64,000 nucleotides of DNA. It comes from Insulibacter thermoxylanivorax. GTDB lineage: Bacteria; Bacillota; Bacilli; Paenibacillales; DA-C8. A model generated the notes under the pieces. It made no database searches and had not been told where the DNA came from. It worked only from the letters and a program-made list of their open reading frames with translations. A program made the translations under genes and the position numbers. Positions 57,202 to 64,000 of the stretch are shown here, piece after piece. The stretch spans positions 62,001-126,000 of the forward strand of contig NZ_BMAQ01000006.1 of the NCBI RefSeq assembly GCF_015472005.1, read 5' to 3'. Within the stretch, counting starts at the first letter, position 1. Every line of letters starts with the position of its first letter.

Positions 57202-57681
57202 TTAGTCTTCTGTCAGTCGTCTTACCACTTGTGCAGCAGTCTCCGGATCGATCGCCGGCCGCTCCCGTTCTTCCTCTTTCAGCGTAATACGAGGGGGCTG
57301 AAAGGCTTGGAAGAAAACAGCCGGATCAGCTTGTTGTCCAGGTTGTTTAGCTTGCTTCTTGCGTTCAGGCTGATCAGATTCACCCGCTTTAACCGAGGCC
57401 GGATCAGGCAGTTCGATGTCCTCATCCGGCGTCTCGATATCGATATGCCGGCCGATCTCTGCTGCATCAGCTTCATCGTCCGGTCCGCTAACCTGAACAT
57501 CCATCATAACCAAAGCCAGCAACCACCTGAAGAGGAAAGTCATGACGAATAGAATGCCGAAACTAATGACTCCCCGAATGGTTGCTGTCAGCAGCAAATT
57601 ATCATTCATCAGGGCTAAGGCAAAGGATAACAACCCTGCCCCGGCACCGATTACGATATTCCATATAATCGAGCCGATCAT
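57202..57681 (-). CDS. small membrane protein in che-sigD operon
   Basis: 159 residues, two N-terminal membrane helices (about 5-25 and 31-58) and a long acidic, Pro/Gln-rich cytosolic tail. No domain recognised. Start overlaps the cheD stop by four bases and sigD follows by 12, so it is co-expressed with chemotaxis genes; not present between cheD and sigD in B. subtilis. Confidence 0.8.
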   Translation of the reverse strand: MIGSIIWNIVIGAGAGLLSFALALMNDNLLLTATIRGVISFGILFVMTFLFRWLLALVMMDVQVSGPDDEADAAEIGRHIDIETPDEDIELPDPASVKAGESDQPERKKQAKQPGQQADPAVFFQAFQPPRITLKEEERERPAIDPETAAQVVRRLTED

Positions 57682-58172
57682 AACAGCTTTACTCCATTCT
57701 GCACACTTCTAATCCTTAATACTCCGTTAGAACTGTCGATCTCAATCGAACGTCCGTAATTGCCCCCCGTATCCTCCGCGATTAAGGGAATCCTATACTT
57801 TTGCAACATTTCTTTGCAGCTCTCAACATTGCGCGGACCGATTCTCATCGTATCATGATTAAGCACGAACATCTGTGCTCCGCCGGCCATCTTCGCCTGC
57901 AAGCTAGAAACCTTGGCGCCCAGTTTGGTCATGCGTTCGATCAGCGCAGGGATTGCTGTATCAGCATACTTCGCCTCATTGATCGTCTGTTCCCGGGCGA
58001 TATCGGATGAAGGGAGCATGATATGAGCCATGCCTGCGATTCGCTGTATCGGATCATAGAGGATAAGACCGACGCAAGAGCCAAGCCCAGAGGTCTTCAA
58101 CAGTCCAGGTGACTTGATCGCATTCAGATCCGCCATCCCGACCTTGATGATGGGGGCGCTGGAAAGCGTCAT
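57678..58172 (-). CDS. cheD: chemoreceptor glutamine deamidase CheD
   Basis: 164 residues. Catalytic Cys33 (LGSCVGLIL) and His50 (GMAHIMLPSS) are seen. Deamidates receptors and forms a complex with CheC that tunes adaptation. ATG 58172 lies two bases after the cheC stop. Confidence 0.96.
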   Translation of the reverse strand: MTLSSAPIIKVGMADLNAIKSPGLLKTSGLGSCVGLILYDPIQRIAGMAHIMLPSSDIAREQTINEAKYADTAIPALIERMTKLGAKVSSLQAKMAGGAQMFVLNHDTMRIGPRNVESCKEMLQKYRIPLIAEDTGGNYGRSIEIDSSNGVLRIRSVQNGVKLL

Positions 58173-58174
58173 GC

Positions 58175-58783
58175 CTACTGCACTCCCAGGACTTGGAAGA
58201 TCTTGCTTACAGAGTCCGGGTCCGGGATTAAGAAAAAGTGCCCTTCCACTTCTTCGCTGCCATCCATAAACATCGTGTCAATAAACAAAGCTTGTTCCCC
58301 CATCTGGCCATACTCGATCATCCCGTAGCTCATAATCGCTCCAGCCATATCGATCGCTAGAGCCGGAACCGTCGGTTGCATATTAATCTTGATAAAATCT
58401 GACAAAGAGGATAGATAGGATCCGGCTAATATATTACCAACCTCGGACAATGCGCTTAATTCCAGATCCGAGTATCCATCCGCAGTCACTTCGAGGCCGA
58501 TCATGCCCTTGAGCAATTTCTTAGCAGAATCATGGGTGAGCACGAAGAACAGATTGCCCGGGGCATCCCCTAAGACTCGGAAATAGACGGCGACGACCAC
58601 CTGTTCCTCCCCGCCGAGGCTGTCCGTGATCTGATCAAAAGGGACCAGCTTGGCGTTGGGAACGTTCATGTCCACCTGCTTGTCGAGCATCTTAGACAAC
58701 GCTGTTGCAGCGTGACCGGCGCCGATATTCCCGATCTCCTTCAGCACATCCATCTGAAATTCTGCAAATTGAAATTGATTCAC
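58175..58783 (-). CDS. cheC: CheY-P phosphatase CheC
   Basis: 202 residues with two copies of the phosphatase motif: DVLKEIGNIGAGHAATALS and LSALSEVGNILAGSYLSSLS. Binds CheD. Start is GTG 58783, just after the cheW stop with GGGGAAG upstream. Confidence 0.96.
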   Translation of the reverse strand: MNQFQFAEFQMDVLKEIGNIGAGHAATALSKMLDKQVDMNVPNAKLVPFDQITDSLGGEEQVVVAVYFRVLGDAPGNLFFVLTHDSAKKLLKGMIGLEVTADGYSDLELSALSEVGNILAGSYLSSLSDFIKINMQPTVPALAIDMAGAIMSYGMIEYGQMGEQALFIDTMFMDGSEEVEGHFFLIPDPDSVSKIFQVLGVQ

Positions 58784-58784
58784 A

Positions 58785-59249
58785 TTAGTCTTCCCCTAAC
58801 TGTTCCAGTTGAATGATCTCATCTTTGTTCAATACTTCTTGGAGATTCAACAGCACCAGGAGACGATCATTTTCCAGCTTGGCGATTCCACGCAGATATT
58901 TCGCCCGAATGCCGCCGACAATCTCAGGAGGTTCTTCGATATGATCTTCATTCACATCGACGACGTCATTCGCCGAATCGACGATCAGACCAACCTCGAT
59001 TGACTGCTGATTCACGACAATAATCCGCGTGTTGTCCGTGTATGGGGCCGCCTCTAAACCGAAGCGCTCCCTTAAGTCGATAATGGGCACAACAACACCG
59101 CGCAGATTGATCACGCCTTTGACGAAATCCGGAGTCTTAGGCACGCGGGTGATCGGCTGCATCCGCTCGATGGTGCGCACCTTATCGACTTCTACCCCGT
59201 ATTCTTCCGGACCCAAGGAAAACACGACGACTTTTAAATCTTCATTCAT
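58785..59249 (-). CDS. cheW: chemotaxis coupling protein CheW
   Basis: 154-residue SH3-like adaptor joining receptors to CheA. Conserved EEYGVEVDKVRTIERM, FVKGVINLRGVVVPIIDLRERFG are seen. ATG has GGGGAGGT nine bases away. Confidence 0.96.
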   Translation of the reverse strand: MNEDLKVVVFSLGPEEYGVEVDKVRTIERMQPITRVPKTPDFVKGVINLRGVVVPIIDLRERFGLEAAPYTDNTRIIVVNQQSIEVGLIVDSANDVVDVNEDHIEEPPEIVGGIRAKYLRGIAKLENDRLLVLLNLQEVLNKDEIIQLEQLGED

Positions 59250-59266
59250 GTGTTATGTACCTCCCC

Positions 59267-61324
59267 TTATCTGATCAAAGCATTCGTATCCAGAATCAAT
59301 GCGACTTGACCGTCCCCGAGAATCGTTGCTCCCGAGACAGCGAAGACCTGGTTCAGGTATCCTCCCAGGGTTTTCAGAACGATCTCCTGCTGTCCGATAA
59401 ATTCATCGGTGATGAGTGCAACCAGTTTGTCCCCTTTGTGAACGATGACGACGTTCAGCTCTTGGCTCTGCTGCTTCTCTTCGTGACCAGGAACTTCAAG
59501 CACAGAAGCGAGATCGATCAGCGGAATGACATTATCGCGGAATTGAATCATCCGCATGCCGTGGACATAGCGAATATCTTCGTCGTTGACAAGTGCCGTC
59601 TCAACTACCGAACTGATCGGGATCGCATATTTCTCCTCGCCAAGGCGGATCAACATCGCCGTGATAATCGACAGCGTCAGCGGCAGTTGAACGGTGAACT
59701 TCGTCCCCACTCCTAATGTCGAATCAACGGTGACATCCCCGCCCAGAGAAGTGATCTTCGTCTTAACGACGTCAAGACCGACACCGCGTCCCGAGATATC
59801 CGAGATGACTTCTGCCGTGCTGAAGCCGGAAGCGAACAGCAGTTGATATACCTCGCGGTCGCTGAGCCGCTCGGCATCTTCACTCTTCACCACACCGTTC
59901 TGGATCGCTTTGCTGAGCACCTTCTCGCGATCGATGCCGCGCCCGTCGTCTTCAATCTCAATGAATACATGGTTGCCGCTCTGATAGGCCCGCAGGTGAA
60001 CGGTACCCGTCTCCGGCTTGCCCGCCTTGATCCGATCCTCCGGCCCCTCCAGCCCATGGTCCACAGCATTGCGCAGCAAGTGTACGAGCGGATCACCGAT
60101 CTCATCGACAACGGTGCGGTCGAGCTCGGTTTCGGAACCGGTGATGATCAGATCGACCTTCTTGTTCAATGTCTTCGCCAGGTCGCGGATCATCCGCGGG
60201 AAGCGGTTGAATACTGTTTCGACCGGCATCATGCGAAGCTTAAGCACGATGCTCTGCAGATCGCTGCTCACCCTGGCCATGTGCTCCACGGTCTCAGTCA
60301 GCTCATGCCTGCCGATCTCCGAAGCCAGCTGTTCCAGCCGGACCCGATCGATCAGCAGCTCGCTGAAGAGATTCATGAGCGTATCCAAGCGTTCGATATC
60401 GACGCGGATCGTACGACCTGCCACCTGCTGATTCGACGCGCCGCCTGCACTTGTTTGGCCTTTGGCCTGCTTCTTGCTGTCTTGCTTAGGCTTCTCTGCA
60501 GCAGGTTCAGGCTGCGGCTTTGCATCCTGCAGACTTCTGTCTTGCAGTTCTTTCAGTTTCTGTTCGTCGATCGTCTCGATCACGGCATCTTCAATCTCTG
60601 AGACGTCCATGATCAGTTTTTTCACTTCTTGTGCATGTAATTTGGTTATGTAATAGACGATGAATTCATGGTCGAATTTCTCCTGTTCGATCTCCTGAAC
60701 CGATGGAATCGAGCGCGCGATTTCACCGCTTCGTTCGAGCGCATCGAAGACCATATAAGCCCTGGCTGCTTTCAGGACGCAATCCTGTCTGATCTTGACG
60801 CGGACTTCATACACCTGAAAACCGGAGGATAGGGATTGTTTAATGATCGACAACTGATATTGGTCGAACGCTTCGGCTAGTACTTTCGCTTCACTGCTCG
60901 TCGATGAGACCTGCCCGGTTTCCGCTGCTTGGGATGGGCTGTAGCTGCCATTCAGAATCGCCTGCAAGTGATTCACGATCTCGCTGACATCCGCTTGCCC
61001 GTCTCCGCCGGCGATGATATCGTTCACCATTGCCTCAAGGGCATCGAAACTCTTGAACAACACATCGAAGATATAGTCGTCCATGCTGAGCTTCTCATGG
61101 CGCACGAGATCCAACACATTCTCCATCTCATGGGTAAGATTCGCCAGATCCTCGAATCCCATCGTCGCAGACATCCCTTTCAGGGTATGCGCGGAACGGA
61201 AAATGTTCTGCACAATGCTGAGATCCGACGGGCTTTGCTCAAGCTGTAACAGGTTCTCATTCATCGCTTGCAGGTGTTCTTTCGATTCGTCGATAAACAT
61301 CGCTAAGTATTGGTTGGACTCCAT
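59267..61324 (-). CDS. cheA: chemotaxis histidine kinase CheA
   Basis: 685 residues: P1 phosphotransfer domain with His46 (FRSAHTLKGMSATMGF), P2, dimerisation domain, HATPase (HLLRNAVDHGLEG, DDGRGI, GRGVGLDVVKTKI) and CheW-like domain. ATG 61324 has CAGGAGGT eight bases upstream; the frame is open to 61351. Confidence 0.97.
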   Translation of the reverse strand: MESNQYLAMFIDESKEHLQAMNENLLQLEQSPSDLSIVQNIFRSAHTLKGMSATMGFEDLANLTHEMENVLDLVRHEKLSMDDYIFDVLFKSFDALEAMVNDIIAGGDGQADVSEIVNHLQAILNGSYSPSQAAETGQVSSTSSEAKVLAEAFDQYQLSIIKQSLSSGFQVYEVRVKIRQDCVLKAARAYMVFDALERSGEIARSIPSVQEIEQEKFDHEFIVYYITKLHAQEVKKLIMDVSEIEDAVIETIDEQKLKELQDRSLQDAKPQPEPAAEKPKQDSKKQAKGQTSAGGASNQQVAGRTIRVDIERLDTLMNLFSELLIDRVRLEQLASEIGRHELTETVEHMARVSSDLQSIVLKLRMMPVETVFNRFPRMIRDLAKTLNKKVDLIITGSETELDRTVVDEIGDPLVHLLRNAVDHGLEGPEDRIKAGKPETGTVHLRAYQSGNHVFIEIEDDGRGIDREKVLSKAIQNGVVKSEDAERLSDREVYQLLFASGFSTAEVISDISGRGVGLDVVKTKITSLGGDVTVDSTLGVGTKFTVQLPLTLSIITAMLIRLGEEKYAIPISSVVETALVNDEDIRYVHGMRMIQFRDNVIPLIDLASVLEVPGHEEKQQSQELNVVIVHKGDKLVALITDEFIGQQEIVLKTLGGYLNQVFAVSGATILGDGQVALILDTNALIR

Positions 61325-61363
61325 GTCCTCACACCTCCTGGTAAGCTTCAAATGCCTAGAGTC

Positions 61364-62440
61364 TCATCGCACGAGCTCCATCAGTTTGGGCGGGATATCG
61401 TCAAGCGGCAGGATGTAACGCACCGCTTGCAGCTCGATGGCGACCTTAGGCATACCAAACACAACACATGTTTCTTCTGACTCCGCGATCGTCGACCTCA
61501 CCCCTGAATCGTACAAGCGTTTCATCGCATGGGCACCGTCCCCTCCCATCCCCGTCAGGATAACAAGATGACGTTCAAGTTCGCTGTACTCAGCCAGTGA
61601 ATCAAAGAGCACATCTACCGAAGGCCGATGGCCGTTGCGCAGCGCATCTTGATGCAAGTGAATGACATATTGGTTGGAACGGCGGCGATGCAGCACCATA
61701 TGCCAATCCCCGGGAGCGATGTAAGCTGTGCCTACTTCCACCTTCATCTCGTGCTCAGCCTCGACAACCCGGATCTGCGACATCGCATCCAGCCGCTGTG
61801 CCAGTGACCTGGTGAAGTTCGGGGGCATGTGCTGTACGATGAGGATCGGCGCCGGAAAATTCCGCGGCAGCGTCGGCAGGATTCGCTGCAGCGCCTTTGG
61901 TCCTCCCGTCGATGTTCCGATTGCTACCAGATGCCGGAACATCTTCGCCGGTTTCCCCATAGTGTCAGGCGGCGCTTCAGGTCCGACGGAACGGCCGGAA
62001 CGGTTCACGGGAACTTCGCTTCGCTTCGGCAAGATCCTGGCGTTCAATGCCGCGTGCAGTTTCTCCAACAGAACTTCTTTGATTTTATACAGATCAACGG
62101 ATATCGTACCCGATGGTTTCTTGACGAAATCGATGGCACCTTTCTCAAGCGCCTCGAAGGTGAGCATGTCTCCCTCGTCGGTGTGGCTGCTTAAGATGAC
62201 GACCGGTGTGGGGCACTTCGCCATGATCTCTTGCAGCGCCTGAATCCCGTCCATCACGGGCATCTCCACATCCATCGTGATCACATCCGGCTTGAGCCGC
62301 AAGGTCATATCCACAGCTTCTCTGCCGTTCTTAGCTGCGCCAATCACTGTAAAATCAGGATCGCTTGCGATTAAATCTGCAATCAACTTGCGCATGAACG
62401 CCGAATCATCCACTACGAGCACTTGATGTTGTCGAACCAT
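61364..62440 (-). CDS. cheB: chemotaxis response regulator methylesterase CheB
   Basis: 358 residues: receiver domain (Asp11, Asp12, phospho-acceptor Asp57 in VITMDVEMPVMDG) and methylesterase domain with catalytic Ser177 (AIGTSTGGP), His in VQHMPPNFT and Asp in TGMGGDGAHAM. It demethylates receptors when phosphorylated by CheA. Confidence 0.97.
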   Translation of the reverse strand: MVRQHQVLVVDDSAFMRKLIADLIASDPDFTVIGAAKNGREAVDMTLRLKPDVITMDVEMPVMDGIQALQEIMAKCPTPVVILSSHTDEGDMLTFEALEKGAIDFVKKPSGTISVDLYKIKEVLLEKLHAALNARILPKRSEVPVNRSGRSVGPEAPPDTMGKPAKMFRHLVAIGTSTGGPKALQRILPTLPRNFPAPILIVQHMPPNFTRSLAQRLDAMSQIRVVEAEHEMKVEVGTAYIAPGDWHMVLHRRRSNQYVIHLHQDALRNGHRPSVDVLFDSLAEYSELERHLVILTGMGGDGAHAMKRLYDSGVRSTIAESEETCVVFGMPKVAIELQAVRYILPLDDIPPKLMELVR

Positions 62441-62482
62441 CGCCGTTCACTCCCTGGAGTCTATAGTATCTAATGCTGTGTC

Positions 62483-63355
62483 TTAATTTTGAAGCAATCT
62501 GATCATGCGTGACAAGAATGACCTGACGCCTCTTCCGGAATCGGCGGTTTGTTCCCGTGCCGACAAGAATTGGTCGACTAATTCCGATACCGCCTTGGAA
62601 GCGGCGCTGTGGGGATAAGCGATGGTGAAAGGAACTTGACGTTTCACAGCTTTGGACACATGTATATCATCCAGCACATAACCGAGTGCAGGGATGTCCA
62701 GATCGAGAAATTGTTTGGCGACCATCGAGATCTTGTCCGCCGTTAACTTCCCTTCGCGTCGTTCTGACACGCGATTGATGATGAGACGAAACTCTACATC
62801 ATAATTCATGTTGGAAACCATCTTAATGATGGCATAGGCGTCTGTAATCGCCGTAGGCTCCGGCGTCGTGATGACAAAGGTTTCATCGGAGGCGATGATG
62901 AATCTCAGGGTTTCCTTGCTTAAACCTGCACCTGTATCGAAGAAGATATAATCCACATGACCATTCAGCTTATTCACTTCGTTCACGAAATGTTCCAAAT
63001 CCTGTTCGCTCAACCGGAGCAGCTCCTGGAACCCTGAACCGCCCGCTATGTAGAGCAGATCATAATAGCGATGAATGATCTCCCAGATCGTCTTCTGGCG
63101 TTTCAAGAGATGATAGAGATTATAGCGCGGGGTCTCCCCCATCAGAACATCGAGATTGGCCAGCCCGATATCGGCGTCGAAGATGAGCACCTTATACCCG
63201 CGTCGCTGCAAGGTCAAGGCGAAATTCAGCGTGAAGTTGGACTTGCCGACGCCCCCCTTGCCGCTGGTCACGGTGATGATGCGGGTGGTATGGTTGCCTT
63301 CAGCCGGCTGACGAGTTTGGAACAGTTCGCGCAAACCTTGTGCCTGATCAACCAT
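62483..63355 (-). CDS. flhG: MinD-like ATPase FlhG (YlxH)
   Basis: 290-residue ParA/MinD ATPase that sets flagellar number and position. Deviant Walker A TSGKGGVGKSN, DADIGLANLDVLMG and FFDTGAGLS are seen, and a C-terminal amphipathic tail (RSFLSRMIRLLQN). I prefer ATG 63355 (nine bases from AGGAG) to ATG 63361. Overlaps flhF by eight bases. Confidence 0.93.
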   Translation of the reverse strand: MVDQAQGLRELFQTRQPAEGNHTTRIITVTSGKGGVGKSNFTLNFALTLQRRGYKVLIFDADIGLANLDVLMGETPRYNLYHLLKRQKTIWEIIHRYYDLLYIAGGSGFQELLRLSEQDLEHFVNEVNKLNGHVDYIFFDTGAGLSKETLRFIIASDETFVITTPEPTAITDAYAIIKMVSNMNYDVEFRLIINRVSERREGKLTADKISMVAKQFLDLDIPALGYVLDDIHVSKAVKRQVPFTIAYPHSAASKAVSELVDQFLSAREQTADSGRGVRSFLSRMIRLLQN

Positions 63356-64000
63356 TCGCATCTTCTCCTAACAGGTGTTCCACGACGGCTTCTGGATTAA
63401 GAAGCGAGATATCGTCAGGTACATTTTGTCCGTTTGTGATATATGAGACTGGCAGCGAATACTCATACAGGACATTCAAGATTGAGCCGTAGCTGGACGT
63501 CTCGTCCATCTTCGTCCACAGCACTTTGTCCAATTTGAAATGCTGGAAGTTATCGATAATCGCTTTGATATCGTTGTACTTGGAAACCAGGCTGACCACG
63601 AGATAGGTTTCGCTTTGACCGTGCTGGCTGATCAGTCCATTAAGCTCATCAACACTTGCTTGATCACGGTAATTGCGCCCTGCAGTATCCATGAAGATGA
63701 GATCGCAGTCATTCAGCTTCTGCAGCGCCTCTTCTAATTCCTCCGAAGTGAAGACCACCTCTACCGGGACATTTAAGATCGAGGCATAGGTTTTGAGCTG
63801 GTCGATGGCAGCGATGCGATAGGTGTCAGAAGTGATAAAGCCGATCCGCTTGTTATGTTTCAACACTTGCTCTGCTGCCAGCTTGGCGATGGTCGTCGTT
63901 TTGCCTACTCCGGTCGGGCCGATGAATTGGACGATCCGGCTGTTGTCCGAGATCCCCGCAGGCGGGCTGAACAATTGCAGCAGATATTCCTTATATAAGG
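63348..64000 (-). CDS. flhF: flagellar biosynthesis GTPase FlhF, partial
   Basis: C-terminal 216 residues of an SRP-type GTPase; the frame stays open to the right edge, so the N-terminus lies outside the window. Seen: G1 FIGPTGVGKTTTIAKLAA, SDTYRIAAIDQLKTYA, DTAGR and TKMDET. Works with FlhG to place flagella. Confidence 0.95.
   Translation of the reverse strand, partial: LYKEYLLQLFSPPAGISDNSRIVQFIGPTGVGKTTTIAKLAAEQVLKHNKRIGFITSDTYRIAAIDQLKTYASILNVPVEVVFTSEELEEALQKLNDCDLIFMDTAGRNYRDQASVDELNGLISQHGQSETYLVVSLVSKYNDIKAIIDNFQHFKLDKVLWTKMDETSSYGSILNVLYEYSLPVSYITNGQNVPDDISLLNPEAVVEHLLGEDANG

Overview
This window is a chromosomal segment from an endospore-forming, flagellated Gram-positive bacterium of the order Bacillales, most likely Paenibacillaceae. 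Family-level evidence: the gene order follows the Bacillus subtilis fla/che - rpsB - pyrH - polC - nusA - pnp - dpa/dap - ftsK/spoIIIE - recA - rny - spoVS backbone; sporulation genes are present (spoVS, dpaA, dpaB, sleB); ribosome binding sites are strong AAGGAGG type; base composition is moderately GC-rich (by eye, not computed). Genus and species cannot be resolved by reading alone. Every gene I accept lies on the minus strand, so transcription runs from high to low coordinates. There is no prophage, insertion sequence, CRISPR array, tRNA or rRNA that I can see.

In transcription order: 64000-53635 is the 3' end of the flagellar/chemotaxis operon (flhF partial, flhG, cheB, cheA, cheW, cheC, cheD, a small membrane protein, sigD, fapA, and three small proteins including a SwrB-like one). 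53543-46843 carries rpsB, tsf, pyrH, frr, uppS, cdsA and dxr, then rseP, proS and polC down to 39631. 39613-31497 is the rimP-nusA-ylxR-ylxQ-infB-rbfA-nrnA-truB-ribF operon, with its own promoter and a leader hairpin. 31504-27530 holds rpsO, pnp and ylxY. 27467-19944 holds mlpA, dut, the dipicolinate genes dpaA-dpaB, dapG-dapA and ribonuclease J. 19643-11249 holds tepA, ylzJ, ftsK/spoIIIE, sleB, the M16 pair ymfF-ymfH, ymfI and ymfJ. 10766-1 holds rodZ, yajQ, a broken rimO, pgsA, cinA, recA, recX, rny, ymdB, spoVS and the start of a membrane dipeptidase.

The genes mostly form housekeeping modules: translation (rpsB, tsf, frr, infB, nusA, rimP, rbfA, rpsO, proS), RNA decay (pnp, rnj, rny, nrnA), envelope lipid and isoprenoid synthesis (dxr, uppS, cdsA, pgsA), recombination (recA, recX), chemotaxis adaptation (cheA/W/B/C/D), and the diaminopimelate/dipicolinate branch used for cell wall and spores. 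Promoters I could read directly include sigma-A type sites for rpsB, rimP, rpsO, rnj, rny and recA (with a LexA-type box), an almost perfect sigma-H site for spoVS, and a weaker sigma-K-like site for dpaA.

The unusual points are: (1) rimO has lost its whole radical-SAM core through an out-of-frame internal deletion; (2) ymdB has an ATC codon where its ATG should be; (3) four intergenic gaps carry degenerate short-repeat arrays with 45-51 bp periods but different core sequences, the clearest being two direct pairs arranged as an inverted repeat next to dxr; (4) asd and ymfK are absent from their B. subtilis positions; (5) proline-tRNA ligase is the short type without the editing domain. I found no convincing wholly new multi-gene system; the repeat arrays are the best candidate for something undescribed.
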